DNA from: Alistipes sp.
GTDB taxonomy: Bacteria > Bacteroidota > Bacteroidia > Bacteroidales > Rikenellaceae
NCBI GenBank assembly: GCA_017410165.1
Contig: JAFQRH010000017.1
Coordinates: 53,631-117,630, forward strand
DNA: 64,000 bases
Direction: 5' to 3'
Every line of letters begins with the position of its first letter. Position 1 is the stretch's first letter. The position numbers were made by a program, and so were the translations under genes. Below the pieces are notes generated by a model. It did not search any database. It was not told the DNA's origin and saw only the letters and a program-made list of their open reading frames with translations. Below are positions 18,227 to 27,794 of the stretch, in pieces.

Positions 18227-19192
18227 CTATTGCACCAATAAGTTACAGCCCCTCACATCGGCATCGCTCACTCTGCCCTCGATGCGGAATCGACCATCGT
18301 CAAACACCACACCGACATCCTGCGTCGAGATGAACGAACACGAATAGAGGTTAGCCAAATCAATAATATCTATCGCGCCACGACGCCCTACCGCAGGGCG
18401 TGCAAACGGATTATTCACATCGCGCGTCAGCACCCGCATCCAAGGTGGCGCACAGAAGATGCCATCGCCCGACGAATAGGCCTGCGAGAGCAGCTCCGCC
18501 ATACCATACTCCGAGTGGATGCGCTCTACGCCAAACGCCTCGCAGAGCCGACGATGCAGCTCCGCCTTCGGCAACTCCTCGCGGTGGCCCTTCATTCCGC
18601 CCGTCTCCATCACCACCGTATCGGTCATCTTCGGCGCAAACTGCTCCGCCACGTCGAGCAGGGCGTAGGTTACGCCGAGCAGAATCTTCGGTTTCGGGTC
18701 GTGCGCCATCGCGCAGAGCATCTGCTCGTAATCTTCGAGATAGAATCCGCCACTGCCCGCCATACGAATCAATCGGTCGGCCATATAGACAAGTGACGAC
18801 CCCTTACGCGAGAGGTAGTTGGGCAGCAAGCCGTAGATGCTCCACCCCTCCGGCTCGCCATAAAACCGACGAAACGCCTCCGTGAAGGCGCGCTCGTAGA
18901 TGGCGAGGTCGGCTACGGCGTGGCGCGACGGTGTCATTCCGGTCGTTGCGCTCGACGTAAAGACGATTTGCGGCTCACGCTCGCCACAATAGACCTCGTG
19001 CGACTTGAAGAGCTCGATTGGCAGAAACGGAATCTGCTCAACGCTTCGCACGCTCGCCACATCGCAACCAATGAGTCGCAGATACTCGGCATACGGTGCG
19101 CACCGTATCGCCTGACGATGGAACACCTCCAACGCCACACGCTCGAACTCGTCGCCACTCTTGATTGCGAATATTTCGTCAGTCGTAATCAT
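18227..19192 (-). CDS. LuxE-like acyl-protein synthetase / adenylate-forming enzyme
   Basis: The 321-residue protein (from MITTDEIFAIKSGDEF) resembles the LuxE family: VEQIPFLPIELFKSHEV, the nucleotide-binding TSSATTGMTPSRH, and HSEYGMAELLSQAYSS, which holds the adenylate-forming Glu. LuxE activates fatty acids as acyl-adenylates and loads them on a cysteine. Relatives in surface-polysaccharide clusters have unknown acyl substrates. It is the first gene of the cassette with licD and GT2, so a role in acylating or activating a glycan substituent is inferred. A CAT at 19190-19192 sets the start. Confidence 0.8.
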   Translation of the reverse strand: MITTDEIFAIKSGDEFERVALEVFHRQAIRCAPYAEYLRLIGCDVASVRSVEQIPFLPIELFKSHEVYCGEREPQIVFTSSATTGMTPSRHAVADLAIYERAFTEAFRRFYGEPEGWSIYGLLPNYLSRKGSSLVYMADRLIRMAGSGGFYLEDYEQMLCAMAHDPKPKILLGVTYALLDVAEQFAPKMTDTVVMETGGMKGHREELPKAELHRRLCEAFGVERIHSEYGMAELLSQAYSSGDGIFCAPPWMRVLTRDVNNPFARPAVGRRGAIDIIDLANLYSCSFISTQDVGVVFDDGRFRIEGRVSDADVRGCNLLVQ

Positions 19193-19199
19193 ATCTACA

Positions 19200-19207
19200 C
19201 AAATGTA
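19200..19207 (-). promoter_or_regulatory. Candidate -7 element for the LuxE-like cassette
   Basis: TACATTTG on the minus strand matches TAnnTTTG directly before the gene at 19192, so transcripts would be almost leaderless. No -33 element is seen. Confidence 0.35.
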
Positions 19208-19246
19208 CAAAAAAATCCCGAAGATTGCACATCTTCGAGATTTTTA
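19208..19246 (-). terminator. Terminator after infC
   Basis: CGAAGAT pairs with ATCTTCG around a 5-nt loop, flanked by A7 and T5 tracts. It lies 130 bp past infC and just before the LuxE-like gene, so it separates the two. Confidence 0.75.
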
Positions 19247-19376
19247 TTCACCACTCCGCCACAATCGAGCGCGCACGCATAGCCGGATAGAGCGCATTCG
19301 CCCTCTCTCTGTCGGCGACACAAACGTCGCTCAACTGCCACGCGAAAGAGTCGCGTCGAATCGAATGAGAGTCGCG

Positions 19377-19970
19377 TTAGTTCTTCTTCGACTTCGGCGC
19401 AAGAATCATATTCATCTTCTTGCCCTCCAACGTCGGCATAACCTCCACCTTGGCAATATCTTCGAGAGCGGTAGCAAAACGCAACAAGAGAATCTCGCCC
19501 TGCTCCTTGAAGACGATGCTTCGACCACGGAAGAAGACATACGCCTTGACCTTTGCGCCCTCCTTGATGAAGTTCTCGGCGTGACGCAACTTGAAGTTGA
19601 AGTCGTGATCATCGGTCTGCGGGCCGAAACGAATCTCCTTGATTACGACCTTCGTCTGCTTTGCCTTAATCTCCTTCTGCTTTTTCTTCTGCTGATAGAG
19701 GAACTTCTGGTAATCGACAATGCGACATACAGGCGGCTCGGCATTAGGCGAAATCTCGACCAAGTCGAGTTCCATCTCGTCTGCCAACGCGATTGCTTTC
19801 GCAATCGGAAGCACGAGGTTCGGCTCGACATTGTCGCCGACGATACGCACCATAGGAGCGGTAATTTCGTTATTGATGCGGTTCGGATTCTCTTTTACGA
19901 CACGACGACCGCGATTCTGATTCCCCTGCGCACTCTGCGGGCGTGGGGTAAATGGTTTGAAACCTGCCAT
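19377..19970 (-). CDS. infC: Translation initiation factor IF-3
   Basis: The 197-residue protein binds the 30S subunit and checks start-codon pairing. It has the N-terminal domain with [46 protein letters not shown], and the C-terminal domain [29 protein letters not shown] basic N-terminal extension of about 28 residues precedes the conserved core. It follows thrS by 31 bp. The usual downstream partners rpmI and rplT are absent: only 130 bp of non-coding sequence and a terminator follow. Confidence 0.96.
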   Translation of the reverse strand: MAGFKPFTPRPQSAQGNQNRGRRVVKENPNRINNEITAPMVRIVGDNVEPNLVLPIAKAIALADEMELDLVEISPNAEPPVCRIVDYQKFLYQQKKKQKEIKAKQTKVVIKEIRFGPQTDDHDFNFKLRHAENFIKEGAKVKAYVFFRGRSIVFKEQGEILLLRFATALEDIAKVEVMPTLEGKKMNMILAPKSKKN

Positions 19971-20001
19971 TCAGTTCTTGTTCTGTTAATAAATAAGTGC
20001 T

Positions 20002-21948
20002 TTATTGAATTTTATTCGCTTCAATCTCACTCGCCACCAGACCGTTCATATATGCGCAATACTCGTCGAGCGTCATCGAGCCCTTATCGCCCTCGCCCTG
20101 TGCGCGAACGGATACGGTACGCTCGGCCGCCTCCTTCTCGCCCACGATGAGCAGATACGGAATACGCTTCAACTCGTTATCGCGAATCTTACGGCCAATC
20201 TTCTCGTTACGGTCGTCAATCTGTGCGCGCACATCGTGCTCGTTCAGATAGGCAACAACCTCCTCGGCATAGTCGTTGAACTTCTCCGAGATAGGCAACA
20301 CGACGCACTGGTCAGGCGCAAGCCACAACGGGAACTTACCTGCCGTATGCTCCAACAGCACAGCCACGAAACGCTCCATCGAGCCAAATGGTGCACGGTG
20401 AATCATAATCGGACGGTGGAGTTTGTCGTCGGCACCCTTGTACGTCAAATCGAAACGCTCCGGAAGGTTATAATCGACCTGAATGGTACCGAGCTGCCAA
20501 CTTCTGCCAAGTGCATCCTTGACCATAAAGTCGAGTTTCGGACCATAGAAAGCCGCCTCACCGGTCTCGACAACCGTATTGAGACCCTTCTCGGCACACG
20601 CCTTGACGATTGCGCTCTCGGCCTTCTCCCAATTCTCGTCCGAACCGATATACTTCTCCTTATTTTCAGGGTCACGCAACGAAATCTGTGCCGTATATTT
20701 GTCGAACTTCAACGTCTTGAAGATGTAGAGCACGATATCGATAACCTTCTCGAACTCCTCCAACAACTGGTCGGGACGAACGAAGAGGTGGGCATCGTCC
20801 TGCGTGAACGAACGCACACGTGTCAGACCGTGCAACTCACCCGACTGCTCGTAGCGATACACCGTACCGAACTCCGCCAAACGAACCGGAAGGTCCTTGT
20901 ACGAACGCGGCTTGCTACGATAAATCTCGCAGTGGTGCGGGCAGTTCATCGGTTTGAGCAGATACTCCTCACCCTCGAACGGCGTATGAATCGGCTGGAA
21001 CGAATCCTTACCATACTTTGCATAGTGGCCCGACGTTACGTAGAGGTCCTTATTACCGATATGCGGGGTGATAACCTGCTGGTAGCCGTGCTGCTTCTGA
21101 ATCTTGCGCAAGAAACGCTCCAAACGGTCGCGCAACTCGGCACCCTTCGGCAACCACAACGGCAGACCCTGACCTACGCGCTGCGAGAAGGTGAACAACT
21201 CCAACTCCTTGCCCAACTTGCGGTGGTCGCGCTTCTTCGCCTCTTCGAGCATCTGCAAATACTCGTCGAGCATCGACTTCTTCGGGAACGAGACGCCATA
21301 GATACGCGTCAGCATCTTATTCTTCTCGTCGCCACGCCAATAAGCACCGGCAACCGACGTCAGTTTAATCGCCTTGATATGACCCGTATGCGGAATGTGC
21401 GGACCGCGACACAGGTCGGTAAATGCGCCGTTGGTATAGAACGAAATCGTGCCATCCTCCAACGCCGAGATGAGCTCGACTTTATATTGGTCGCCCTTTT
21501 CGGTAAAGGTCTTCAACGCCTCCGCCTTCGATACCTCGGTACGAACAAGCGTCTCCTTGTTGCGCGAGAGTTCGACCATCTTCGCCTCGATTTTCGGCAG
21601 GTCGCTCTCCAAGATAGGCACCGGAGCGTCCACATCATAATAAAAACCCTGCTCGATAGCCGGACCAATACCGAACTTGATGCCCGGATAGAGTGCTTCG
21701 AGGGCCTCGGCAAGCAGGTGCGACGATGTGTGCCAGAAGGCGTGCTTACCCTCGGCATCATCCCATTTGTAGAATTTAATCGAGCAATCCTGCTCGATGG
21801 CGTGCGACAAATCGACCGTCGCATCATTTACCGAAGCAGCCAAGCAGTCCGCAGCTAAACGAGGGCTGATACTCTCGGCAACCTGGTAAGCGGTTGTTCC
21901 CGCAGCGTACTCTCTTACCGAGCCGTCGGGAAAGGTTACTTTAACCAT
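20002..21948 (-). CDS. thrS: Threonyl-tRNA synthetase
   Basis: The 648-residue class II synthetase charges tRNA-Thr. It has an N-terminal TGS domain ([27 protein letters not shown]), the second editing domain with [11 protein letters not shown], catalytic motifs ([55 protein letters not shown]) and the C-terminal anticodon-binding domain. Length is standard. It lies between pdxA and infC on the same strand. I saw no promoter directly before it, so cotranscription with pdxA is likely. Confidence 0.97.
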   Translation of the reverse strand: MVKVTFPDGSVREYAAGTTAYQVAESISPRLAADCLAASVNDATVDLSHAIEQDCSIKFYKWDDAEGKHAFWHTSSHLLAEALEALYPGIKFGIGPAIEQGFYYDVDAPVPILESDLPKIEAKMVELSRNKETLVRTEVSKAEALKTFTEKGDQYKVELISALEDGTISFYTNGAFTDLCRGPHIPHTGHIKAIKLTSVAGAYWRGDEKNKMLTRIYGVSFPKKSMLDEYLQMLEEAKKRDHRKLGKELELFTFSQRVGQGLPLWLPKGAELRDRLERFLRKIQKQHGYQQVITPHIGNKDLYVTSGHYAKYGKDSFQPIHTPFEGEEYLLKPMNCPHHCEIYRSKPRSYKDLPVRLAEFGTVYRYEQSGELHGLTRVRSFTQDDAHLFVRPDQLLEEFEKVIDIVLYIFKTLKFDKYTAQISLRDPENKEKYIGSDENWEKAESAIVKACAEKGLNTVVETGEAAFYGPKLDFMVKDALGRSWQLGTIQVDYNLPERFDLTYKGADDKLHRPIMIHRAPFGSMERFVAVLLEHTAGKFPLWLAPDQCVVLPISEKFNDYAEEVVAYLNEHDVRAQIDDRNEKIGRKIRDNELKRIPYLLIVGEKEAAERTVSVRAQGEGDKGSMTLDEYCAYMNGLVASEIEANKIQ

Positions 21949-22061
21949 ACTTTTTCTCTTTTTTTAGTTTGTTTCTATTTGTCGGTTGCCTTCACAGCTC
22001 CACAATAACGAGACGGATTACTGCTCAGTTGCAACCTGTGTTCTCTCTCCGTTTTTCGTCT

Positions 22062-23159
22062 CTACTCCTCCGGCACCTCCGGCAATTTCAGGTCCTTGAC
22101 CGAAACATCCTTGCCCTTCTCGCGCTCGAAGTGTTCCAGCGGATTGCGACTCCAACGCTCGTACGCTCGGCGACGACGCACGATGTCAATCGCCGCATAT
22201 ATTGCGTTTCGCATCGACTGCTCGTCCGCCACGCCCTTGCCGGCAATATCGTATGCCACACCGTGGTCGGGCGACGTACGCACCACATCCAAGCCCGCCG
22301 TAAAATTCACACCATCGGGCGAGAGCGTCTTGAACGGCGTAAGCCCCTGATCGTGGTACATCGCAAGCACCGCATCGTACTTGGCATACGCGCCACTTGC
22401 AAACAAGCCATCGGCCGACATAGGGCCGAACGCCAACACACCACCCTCGTACGCCTCGACAACTGCCGGACGGATAATATCGTTCTCCTCCGTGCCGAGC
22501 AGACCACCGTCGCCGGCGTGCGGATTGAGCGCAAGCACCGCAATACGCGGCTCGACTACGCCGAAATCCTGTTTGAGCGTCTGGCGCAACGCCTTCAACT
22601 GCTCGACAAGCGCATCCTTCGAGAGCGACGCCGCAACACGCTCGACCGGAATGTGCACCGTAGCCAACGCCACGCGCAGCACCTCGCTACACATAATCAT
22701 CGTGGCCTCGCCTTCGGACTTTGCCGCGAAATACTCGGTGTGACCCGTGTATGGGAAGCCCGCCGCCTGCATCGACTCCTTGTTGATTGGTGCCGTAACC
22801 ACAGCATCCAAATCGCCTGCTGCCAAATCCTCCGTTGCTCTGTCGAGCGCAGCCACCGCAGCACGTGCCGCCGCCTCGGAAGCCACACCCGGCTCGACCT
22901 TCACGCCCCTCTCGCCACACTCGACCAGATTGACCGAGCCACGACGAGCATCCGCAGCCGAAGCACAGATGTAAAAGTTAATCGGCTCGATATCCGTCAG
23001 CCCCTTCGCATAGAGGTCTGCCACCTGTTTCGAACCATAGACCACAGGGGTACACAACTCACACAGCATCGGATTGGAGAGTGCTTTGAGCGTCACCTCC
23101 CAGCCGACACCGTTCGTATCGCCCTGCGTAATTCCTATTTTAAGCCAGTTATCCGACAT
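22062..23159 (-). CDS. pdxA: 4-hydroxythreonine-4-phosphate dehydrogenase
   Basis: The 365-residue NAD-dependent enzyme acts in pyridoxal 5-phosphate synthesis by the DXP-dependent route. Visible signatures are KIGITQGDTNGVGWEV, TAPINKESMQAAGFPYTGHTEYFA, VLALNPHAGDGGLLG, YHDQGLTPFKTL and FTAGLDVVRTSPDHGVAYDIAG, which include the metal-binding histidines. It precedes thrS on the minus strand with a 113-bp gap. Other pdx genes are not in this window. Confidence 0.95.
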   Translation of the reverse strand: MSDNWLKIGITQGDTNGVGWEVTLKALSNPMLCELCTPVVYGSKQVADLYAKGLTDIEPINFYICASAADARRGSVNLVECGERGVKVEPGVASEAAARAAVAALDRATEDLAAGDLDAVVTAPINKESMQAAGFPYTGHTEYFAAKSEGEATMIMCSEVLRVALATVHIPVERVAASLSKDALVEQLKALRQTLKQDFGVVEPRIAVLALNPHAGDGGLLGTEENDIIRPAVVEAYEGGVLAFGPMSADGLFASGAYAKYDAVLAMYHDQGLTPFKTLSPDGVNFTAGLDVVRTSPDHGVAYDIAGKGVADEQSMRNAIYAAIDIVRRRRAYERWSRNPLEHFEREKGKDVSVKDLKLPEVPEE

Positions 23160-23222
23160 TACTCTTCTTGTTTTCGTTCGCCGTTACCACCCGCTTGTGC
23201 AGCAACTACGATGTTTAAGATA

Positions 23223-23230
23223 CAAAGATA
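23223..23230 (-). promoter_or_regulatory. Candidate -7 element for pdxA
   Basis: TATCTTTG on the minus strand matches TAnnTTTG, with an ATTG 22 bp upstream, one base longer than typical spacing. Confidence 0.5.
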
Positions 23231-23272
23231 TATTTTCTTTTCCAATAATTTACAATTATTGACAAAAAAATA

Positions 23273-23307
23273 AGAGAGTATCCAATAAGTTTTTTTGGAC
23301 ACTCTCT
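23273..23307 (-). terminator. Terminator after deoC
   Basis: AGAGAGTATCCAA pairs with TTGGACACTCTCT with one mismatch. On the minus strand a T-rich tract (complement of 23262-23270) follows. It lies 35 bp after the deoC stop. Confidence 0.75.
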
Positions 23308-23341
23308 GTTTATTATACGACTCGCGTCACTCGCCCGTCGC

Positions 23342-24220
23342 CTAAAAATGCTTTACCGGCTCGCCCACGATGGCGGAAAGCAGATTGTTTGCCGCCGACG
23401 AAGCTCCGATACGGAACAGGTCTGTGGTCAGCCACTCGGCACCCAGCACCTCCTCGACGATGGTGTAGTAGAGCGCAGCATCCTCCGGCGTACGTACGCC
23501 ACCTGCCGCTTTGAAGCCCACCTTGCGACCCGTCTTCTCGTAGAAGTCCTTTATCGCCTGACACATCACAACAGCCGCCTCCGGTGTTGCTGCAACGTCG
23601 ATTTTGCCGGTCGAGGTCTTAACGAAATCGGCACCGGCAGCCATCGACACAAGCGATGCCTTGCGGATAAGATCAGGAGTTTTGAGCGCGCCCGACTCGA
23701 TGATGACCTTCAACACCACGTCGGCATCCATCTCCGAACGGATAACCTCCACCTCGGCAGCCGCCTCGTCATAGCAACCCTGCAACATCTTGCCGACATT
23801 CAGCACGATATCCACCTCGTCTGCGCCATTCTCGACAGCCATTGCCACTTCGAGCATCTTCACTTCGAGGAAGGTCTGCGATGCCGGGAAACCGCCACCT
23901 ACGCTTGTGATGCGCATCGGCGTACCATCGACAGCCAAGCCAACCGTCTCGACAAATGCCGGATAGACGCAGATAGATGCGACATTCGGAATATCGGGAT
24001 ACTTCTCCGCAAAGGTCACCGTACGCTTTGCAAAGTCGGTCACCGAAGCCACCGAGTCGTTGCACGTCAGCGTCGTCAAATCGACAGCCGAAAGGCAAAA
24101 CTTATATACGTCAGCGTGCTCGTTGCGATGAGCCGCCTGTTTGATTGCAGCCACCTTCTCGGCAACTTGCGCCTCGCTCCACGCCGGAGCGTACTCATTC
24201 AGGATGTTGCTATACTCCAT
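23342..24220 (-). CDS. deoC: Deoxyribose-phosphate aldolase
   Basis: The 292-residue class I aldolase cleaves 2-deoxyribose 5-phosphate to acetaldehyde and glyceraldehyde 3-phosphate. It has SICVYPAFVETV, DEVDIVLNVGKML, VLKVIIESGAL with the second Lys of the active site, and ADFVKTSTGK with the Schiff-base lysine, then GFKAAGGVRTPEDA. The C-terminus RIGASSAANNLL is typical. It stands alone between galE and pdxA, with its own -7 element and terminator. It is not a substitute for rhamnulose-1-phosphate aldolase, which is a class II zinc enzyme. Confidence 0.95.
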   Translation of the reverse strand: MEYSNILNEYAPAWSEAQVAEKVAAIKQAAHRNEHADVYKFCLSAVDLTTLTCNDSVASVTDFAKRTVTFAEKYPDIPNVASICVYPAFVETVGLAVDGTPMRITSVGGGFPASQTFLEVKMLEVAMAVENGADEVDIVLNVGKMLQGCYDEAAAEVEVIRSEMDADVVLKVIIESGALKTPDLIRKASLVSMAAGADFVKTSTGKIDVAATPEAAVVMCQAIKDFYEKTGRKVGFKAAGGVRTPEDAALYYTIVEEVLGAEWLTTDLFRIGASSAANNLLSAIVGEPVKHF

Positions 24221-24238
24221 AATTCACACTATTTTTTA

Positions 24239-24246
24239 CAAAGATA
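24239..24246 (-). promoter_or_regulatory. Candidate -7 element for deoC
   Basis: TATCTTTG on the minus strand matches TAnnTTTG 19 bp before the deoC ATG. No -33 element is at normal spacing. Confidence 0.45.
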
Positions 24247-24302
24247 TGAATAATTTTGATTTATCCACCGTCAAGTTCAATTTTTTTCGACACTCCCCTA
24301 CT

Positions 24303-25322
24303 CTACAACTTTCGCACGTAACGCTCCCACGCCCACGCCGAGCGCAACGTCTCGTCGAGCGAACGCTCTGCACGCCAACCAAGCACCTTGTTTGCACGCT
24401 CGGTGTCGGCCCACACCGCCACCACATCGCCCGCACGACGCGGAGCAACCTTGTAGTTAAGCGAAAGGTCGTTCACGCGCTCGAACGTACGCACCAACTC
24501 GAAGACCGATACTGCACGTCCCGTGCCGACATTGAAAATCTCATAATTCTCGCCATCGCCCGTCACCATACGGTCTATTGCCGCAACGTGCGCCTTTGCC
24601 AAATCGACGATATCGATATAGTCGCGCAGACACGAGCCATCCTCCGTCGGATAGTCGTCGCCGAAAATCGACAGACACTCGCGCACTCCCGCCGCCGTCT
24701 GCGTGATGTACGGCACAAGATTTTGCGGAACACCGCGTGGCAACTCGCCAATGAGTGCCGACGGATGGGCTCCAATCGGGTTGAAATATCGCAACGCAAT
24801 GCCGCGCAGCCCGTCGTAGGCAGCCACCGCATCGCGCAGAATATCCTCGCACATCTGCTTCGTATTACCATACGCACTTGTCGCCGGTTTGCGTGGTGTG
24901 CGCTCGGTTACGGGCAGTTCGTCCGCCTCGCCATAAACGGTTGCCGACGAAGAGAATACGATATTGTGGCGACCGTACTCGCGCATCAAATCGACGACGT
25001 TCATCATCGACAGCAGATTATTGCGATAGTACTTCATCGGGTCGGCAACCGACTCACCCACCGCCTTGAATGCGGCAAAGTGAATCACCGAGTCGAAGGC
25101 GTACTGCTCGAAGAGCTTTGCAAAAGCCGCCTTGTCGCAGCAATCGACCTCGACAAACGGCACCTCCACACCCGTAATTCGACGCACACCCTCGACGCCC
25201 GAACGGTCGGAATTCGAGAGGTTGTCGGCAATCACAACATTGTAGCCGGCAGCCACCAATTCGACTGCCGTATGCGAACCGATATATCCGGCTCCACCTG
25301 AAACCAATACGGTCTTTTTCAT
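24303..25322 (-). CDS. galE: UDP-glucose 4-epimerase
   Basis: The 339-residue extended short-chain dehydrogenase interconverts UDP-glucose and UDP-galactose (or the GlcNAc forms). It has the NAD loop VSGGAGYIGSH, HFAAFKAVGESV, SSSATVYG with the catalytic Ser region, the YxxxK pair in SAYGNTK, RYFNPIGAHPS and EIFNVGTG. The upstream in-frame start is a TTG at 25328; the ATG at 25322 is preferred. It feeds surface-glycan synthesis and is divergent from the ABC exporter. Confidence 0.95.
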   Translation of the reverse strand: MKKTVLVSGGAGYIGSHTAVELVAAGYNVVIADNLSNSDRSGVEGVRRITGVEVPFVEVDCCDKAAFAKLFEQYAFDSVIHFAAFKAVGESVADPMKYYRNNLLSMMNVVDLMREYGRHNIVFSSSATVYGEADELPVTERTPRKPATSAYGNTKQMCEDILRDAVAAYDGLRGIALRYFNPIGAHPSALIGELPRGVPQNLVPYITQTAAGVRECLSIFGDDYPTEDGSCLRDYIDIVDLAKAHVAAIDRMVTGDGENYEIFNVGTGRAVSVFELVRTFERVNDLSLNYKVAPRRAGDVVAVWADTERANKVLGWRAERSLDETLRSAWAWERYVRKL

Positions 25323-25377
25323 ACTCAATTTATGACTCTGTTTTCTATTAACACCTATGTTTTTTCGCCACAGCGTA

Positions 25378-25405
25378 CAAAGTTACCTATTTTTTCGTAC
25401 ATTTG
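25378..25405. promoter_or_regulatory. Divergent promoter region of galE and the ABC exporter
   Basis: A minus-strand TAACTTTG (25378-25385) faces galE and a plus-strand TACATTTG (25398-25405) faces the ABC gene, 12 bp apart. Both match TAnnTTTG, but neither has a clear -33 partner. Polymerases at the two sites should compete. Confidence 0.45.
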
Positions 25406-25434
25406 TAGTCATATTAGGTCTAATTTTTACGATT

Positions 25435-26358
25435 ATGAACATTATTACAGCCGAGAATATCACCAAACGCTTTACGGGACACACCGCATTGGATGGCGTT
25501 ACGGTCGAAATTCCACAGGGCTCGGTCTATGGACTGCTCGGCCCTAACGGTGCAGGAAAGACGACGCTCATACGCGTTATCAACCGCATCACCATTCCCG
25601 ATGAAGGTCGCGTACTCTTCGAGGGAAAACCTATCACACAGGAGGATATCTACAAAATCGGCTATCTGCCCGAGGAGCGAGGTCTCTACAAGAAGATGAA
25701 GGTCGGCGAACACGCACTCTTCCTCGCCCGCTTAAAAGGACTTTCGCGCCACGAGGCACTCGTGCGACTCAAAGAGTGGTTCGTACGCTTCGGCATTGAG
25801 GAGTGGTGGAACAAGAAGGTCGAGGATTTGTCGAAGGGTATGGCACAGAAGATTCAGTTCATCGTCACCGTGCTGCACCGTCCGCGACTGCTCATCTTCG
25901 ACGAGCCGTTCTCGGGCTTCGACCCAATAAACGCCAATCTGCTCAAAGAGGAGATTCTGCGCCTGCGCGACGAGGGCTCGACCGTCATATTTTCGACCCA
26001 CAATATGTCGAGTGTCGAGGAGATTTGCGACCACATCACGCTCATCAACGCCTCGCACAACATTCTTTCGGGACGCGTCGATGAGATTCGCCGCAGCCAC
26101 GGCAACAACATCTTCACCGTTCAGTTCCGAGGCGACGAGCAGAGATTCCGCACGGCAATCGAGCCGCAGTGCGAAGTTTTGGAGTTTGCGAGCGAGATTA
26201 CGGGACTCTCGACGGCCAAGATTCACATCGAGCGCGACGAGGATGTTCGCAGCGTGATTTCGGCACTCAACGAGCAGGTTGCACTGCGCGGCTTTACGGA
26301 GATTATTCCGAGTATGAACGACATCTTCATCCGCGCCGTGAACGGCACGCTCAAATAG
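25435..26358 (+). CDS. ABC transporter ATP-binding protein (NatA-like)
   Basis: The 307-residue ATPase has Walker A GPNGAGKTTLI, a signature loop DLSKGMAQKIQF, Walker B LLIFDEPFSGFDP and the switch His in STHNM. The C-terminal 80 residues are the extra domain found in NatA/DrrA-type exporters. Homology begins at MNIITAENITKRF, so the ATG at 25435 is used rather than the upstream frame start. It pairs with the permease 40 bp downstream. Sodium, drug or peptide export is possible; the substrate is unknown. Confidence 0.92.
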   Translation: MNIITAENITKRFTGHTALDGVTVEIPQGSVYGLLGPNGAGKTTLIRVINRITIPDEGRVLFEGKPITQEDIYKIGYLPEERGLYKKMKVGEHALFLARLKGLSRHEALVRLKEWFVRFGIEEWWNKKVEDLSKGMAQKIQFIVTVLHRPRLLIFDEPFSGFDPINANLLKEEILRLRDEGSTVIFSTHNMSSVEEICDHITLINASHNILSGRVDEIRRSHGNNIFTVQFRGDEQRFRTAIEPQCEVLEFASEITGLSTAKIHIERDEDVRSVISALNEQVALRGFTEIIPSMNDIFIRAVNGTLK

Positions 26359-26398
26359 GTACGCATTTTTTGACTACACGAAAAACAACACAAACGAT

Positions 26399-27721
26399 AT
26401 GAAAAACATTGGTTTGATAATAGCGCGCGAGTTCAAGGAGCGTGTCTATAAAAAATCGTTCATCATAACTACGCTGCTGATGCCGCTGCTGATGGTTCTG
26501 CTCAGCGTGGCACCAACACTGATTATGCTCTTCGCCAAAGGCGATGCCAAGCAGATTACGGTCATCGACCAAAGCGGCATTGTCGCCCCCGGACTCTCGT
26601 CCGATGAGGAGGTTACGTTTGTCGCATCAGAGAGTGGCGACTTGCAGACCGAACTCAAACGCTCGCTCGTCGAGGAGGATTTCGGCGTGCTCTACATCGG
26701 CGCCGATATCGTCACCAATCCGAACGACGTACAACTCTACACCAACTCCTCGTCGTCGATGATGATCGAGGAGAATATCGCCGGCCAGATTGAGGATATC
26801 ATCGAGGCGGAGCGACTCAAAGAGTACAACATCGAAAACCTGAACGAGATACTCGACAAGGTGCGTGTCGATGTGTCGCTCTCGACCTTCCGCAACAGCG
26901 ACGAGGAGGAGAGCAAGGCATCGTCGAGTGCCGTTTCGAGCATCGTAGGTATGATTCTCGGCTTCGTGCTCTACTTCTTCCTTGTCATCTACGGCTCGAT
27001 CGTAATGTCGAGCATCATCGAGGAGAAAAATTCGCGCATACTCGAAGTGTTGGTCTCGACCGTGCGCCCGTTCGATATGATGATGGGTAAGATTCTCGGC
27101 GTGGCACTCGTTGCCGCCACACAAATCATCGTTTGGGGCGTGCTGATTGTCTTAATCAGCGCAGTTGTCATCCCAAGCGTGTTGCCTGACGAGATTATGA
27201 GCAGTGTCGAGGCGGTACGCGCCGGTGCCGACGTTACGACCCTCGCCGCAAGCGGTGTCGATACGGGTATGGTAACGGCTATGGCTTCGCTGACCGACAC
27301 GGGCTACATTGCACAGATGGTTGGACTGTTGTTGCTCTTTATGATTGGCGGATTCCTGCTCTACGCGGCTATGTATGCCGCCGTCGGTGCGAGTGTCGAT
27401 GAGGCACAGGATGCACAGCAACTCACCACGCCGATAACCATTCCGATTATCCTCGCATTTATCGTAACCACGATGGTAATGAACGACCCGAACTCGCCCG
27501 TCGTCTTCTGGTTCTCGATTATTCCGTTCACCTCGCCTATCGTTATGATGGCGCGCATTCCGAGCGGCATCCCTGCGTGGGAGATTGCACTCTCGTTGGT
27601 ATTGCTCTACGTGACATTCGTCGTGATGGTATGGTTCGCAGGCAAGATTTACCGCGTCGGTATCTTTATGCACGGCAAGAAGCCGACCTTCAAAGATTTG
27701 TGGCGTTGGATGAAGTATTAA
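26399..27721 (+). CDS. ABC-2 type exporter permease (NatB-like)
   Basis: The 440-residue protein has one N-terminal membrane helix (SFIITTLLMPLLMVLLSVAPTLIML), a large extracytoplasmic domain (about residues 50-185), and about five to six further helices. The segment MSSIIEEKNSRILEVLVSTVRPFDMMMGKILG is the ABC-2 coupling region. This layout fits NatB/YhaP-type permeases that work with the ATPase encoded just upstream. Both end at a bidirectional terminator shared with queA. Confidence 0.9.
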   Translation: MKNIGLIIAREFKERVYKKSFIITTLLMPLLMVLLSVAPTLIMLFAKGDAKQITVIDQSGIVAPGLSSDEEVTFVASESGDLQTELKRSLVEEDFGVLYIGADIVTNPNDVQLYTNSSSSMMIEENIAGQIEDIIEAERLKEYNIENLNEILDKVRVDVSLSTFRNSDEEESKASSSAVSSIVGMILGFVLYFFLVIYGSIVMSSIIEEKNSRILEVLVSTVRPFDMMMGKILGVALVAATQIIVWGVLIVLISAVVIPSVLPDEIMSSVEAVRAGADVTTLAASGVDTGMVTAMASLTDTGYIAQMVGLLLLFMIGGFLLYAAMYAAVGASVDEAQDAQQLTTPITIPIILAFIVTTMVMNDPNSPVVFWFSIIPFTSPIVMMARIPSGIPAWEIALSLVLLYVTFVVMVWFAGKIYRVGIFMHGKKPTFKDLWRWMKY

Positions 27722-27741
27722 CGAGCCGAACCCGTAACAAC

Positions 27742-27777
27742 AATAAGCCGACTTGCACACACAAGTCGGCTTATTTT
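27742..27777. terminator. Bidirectional terminator between the ABC permease and queA
   Basis: AATAAGCCGACTTG pairs perfectly with CAAGTCGGCTTATT around a 6-nt loop and is AT-flanked on both sides. It serves both converging genes. Confidence 0.88.
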
Positions 27778-27794
27778 ATGCTTTCGCTAACGTG

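Noticed and set aside
20005..21858. 617-codon plus-strand frame opposite thrS
   Set aside because: Antisense shadow of thrS, caused by the same codon bias.
23342..24220. deoC considered as the missing rhamnose aldolase
   Set aside because: It has the class I deoxyribose-phosphate aldolase lysines and lies 9 kb away in another unit.
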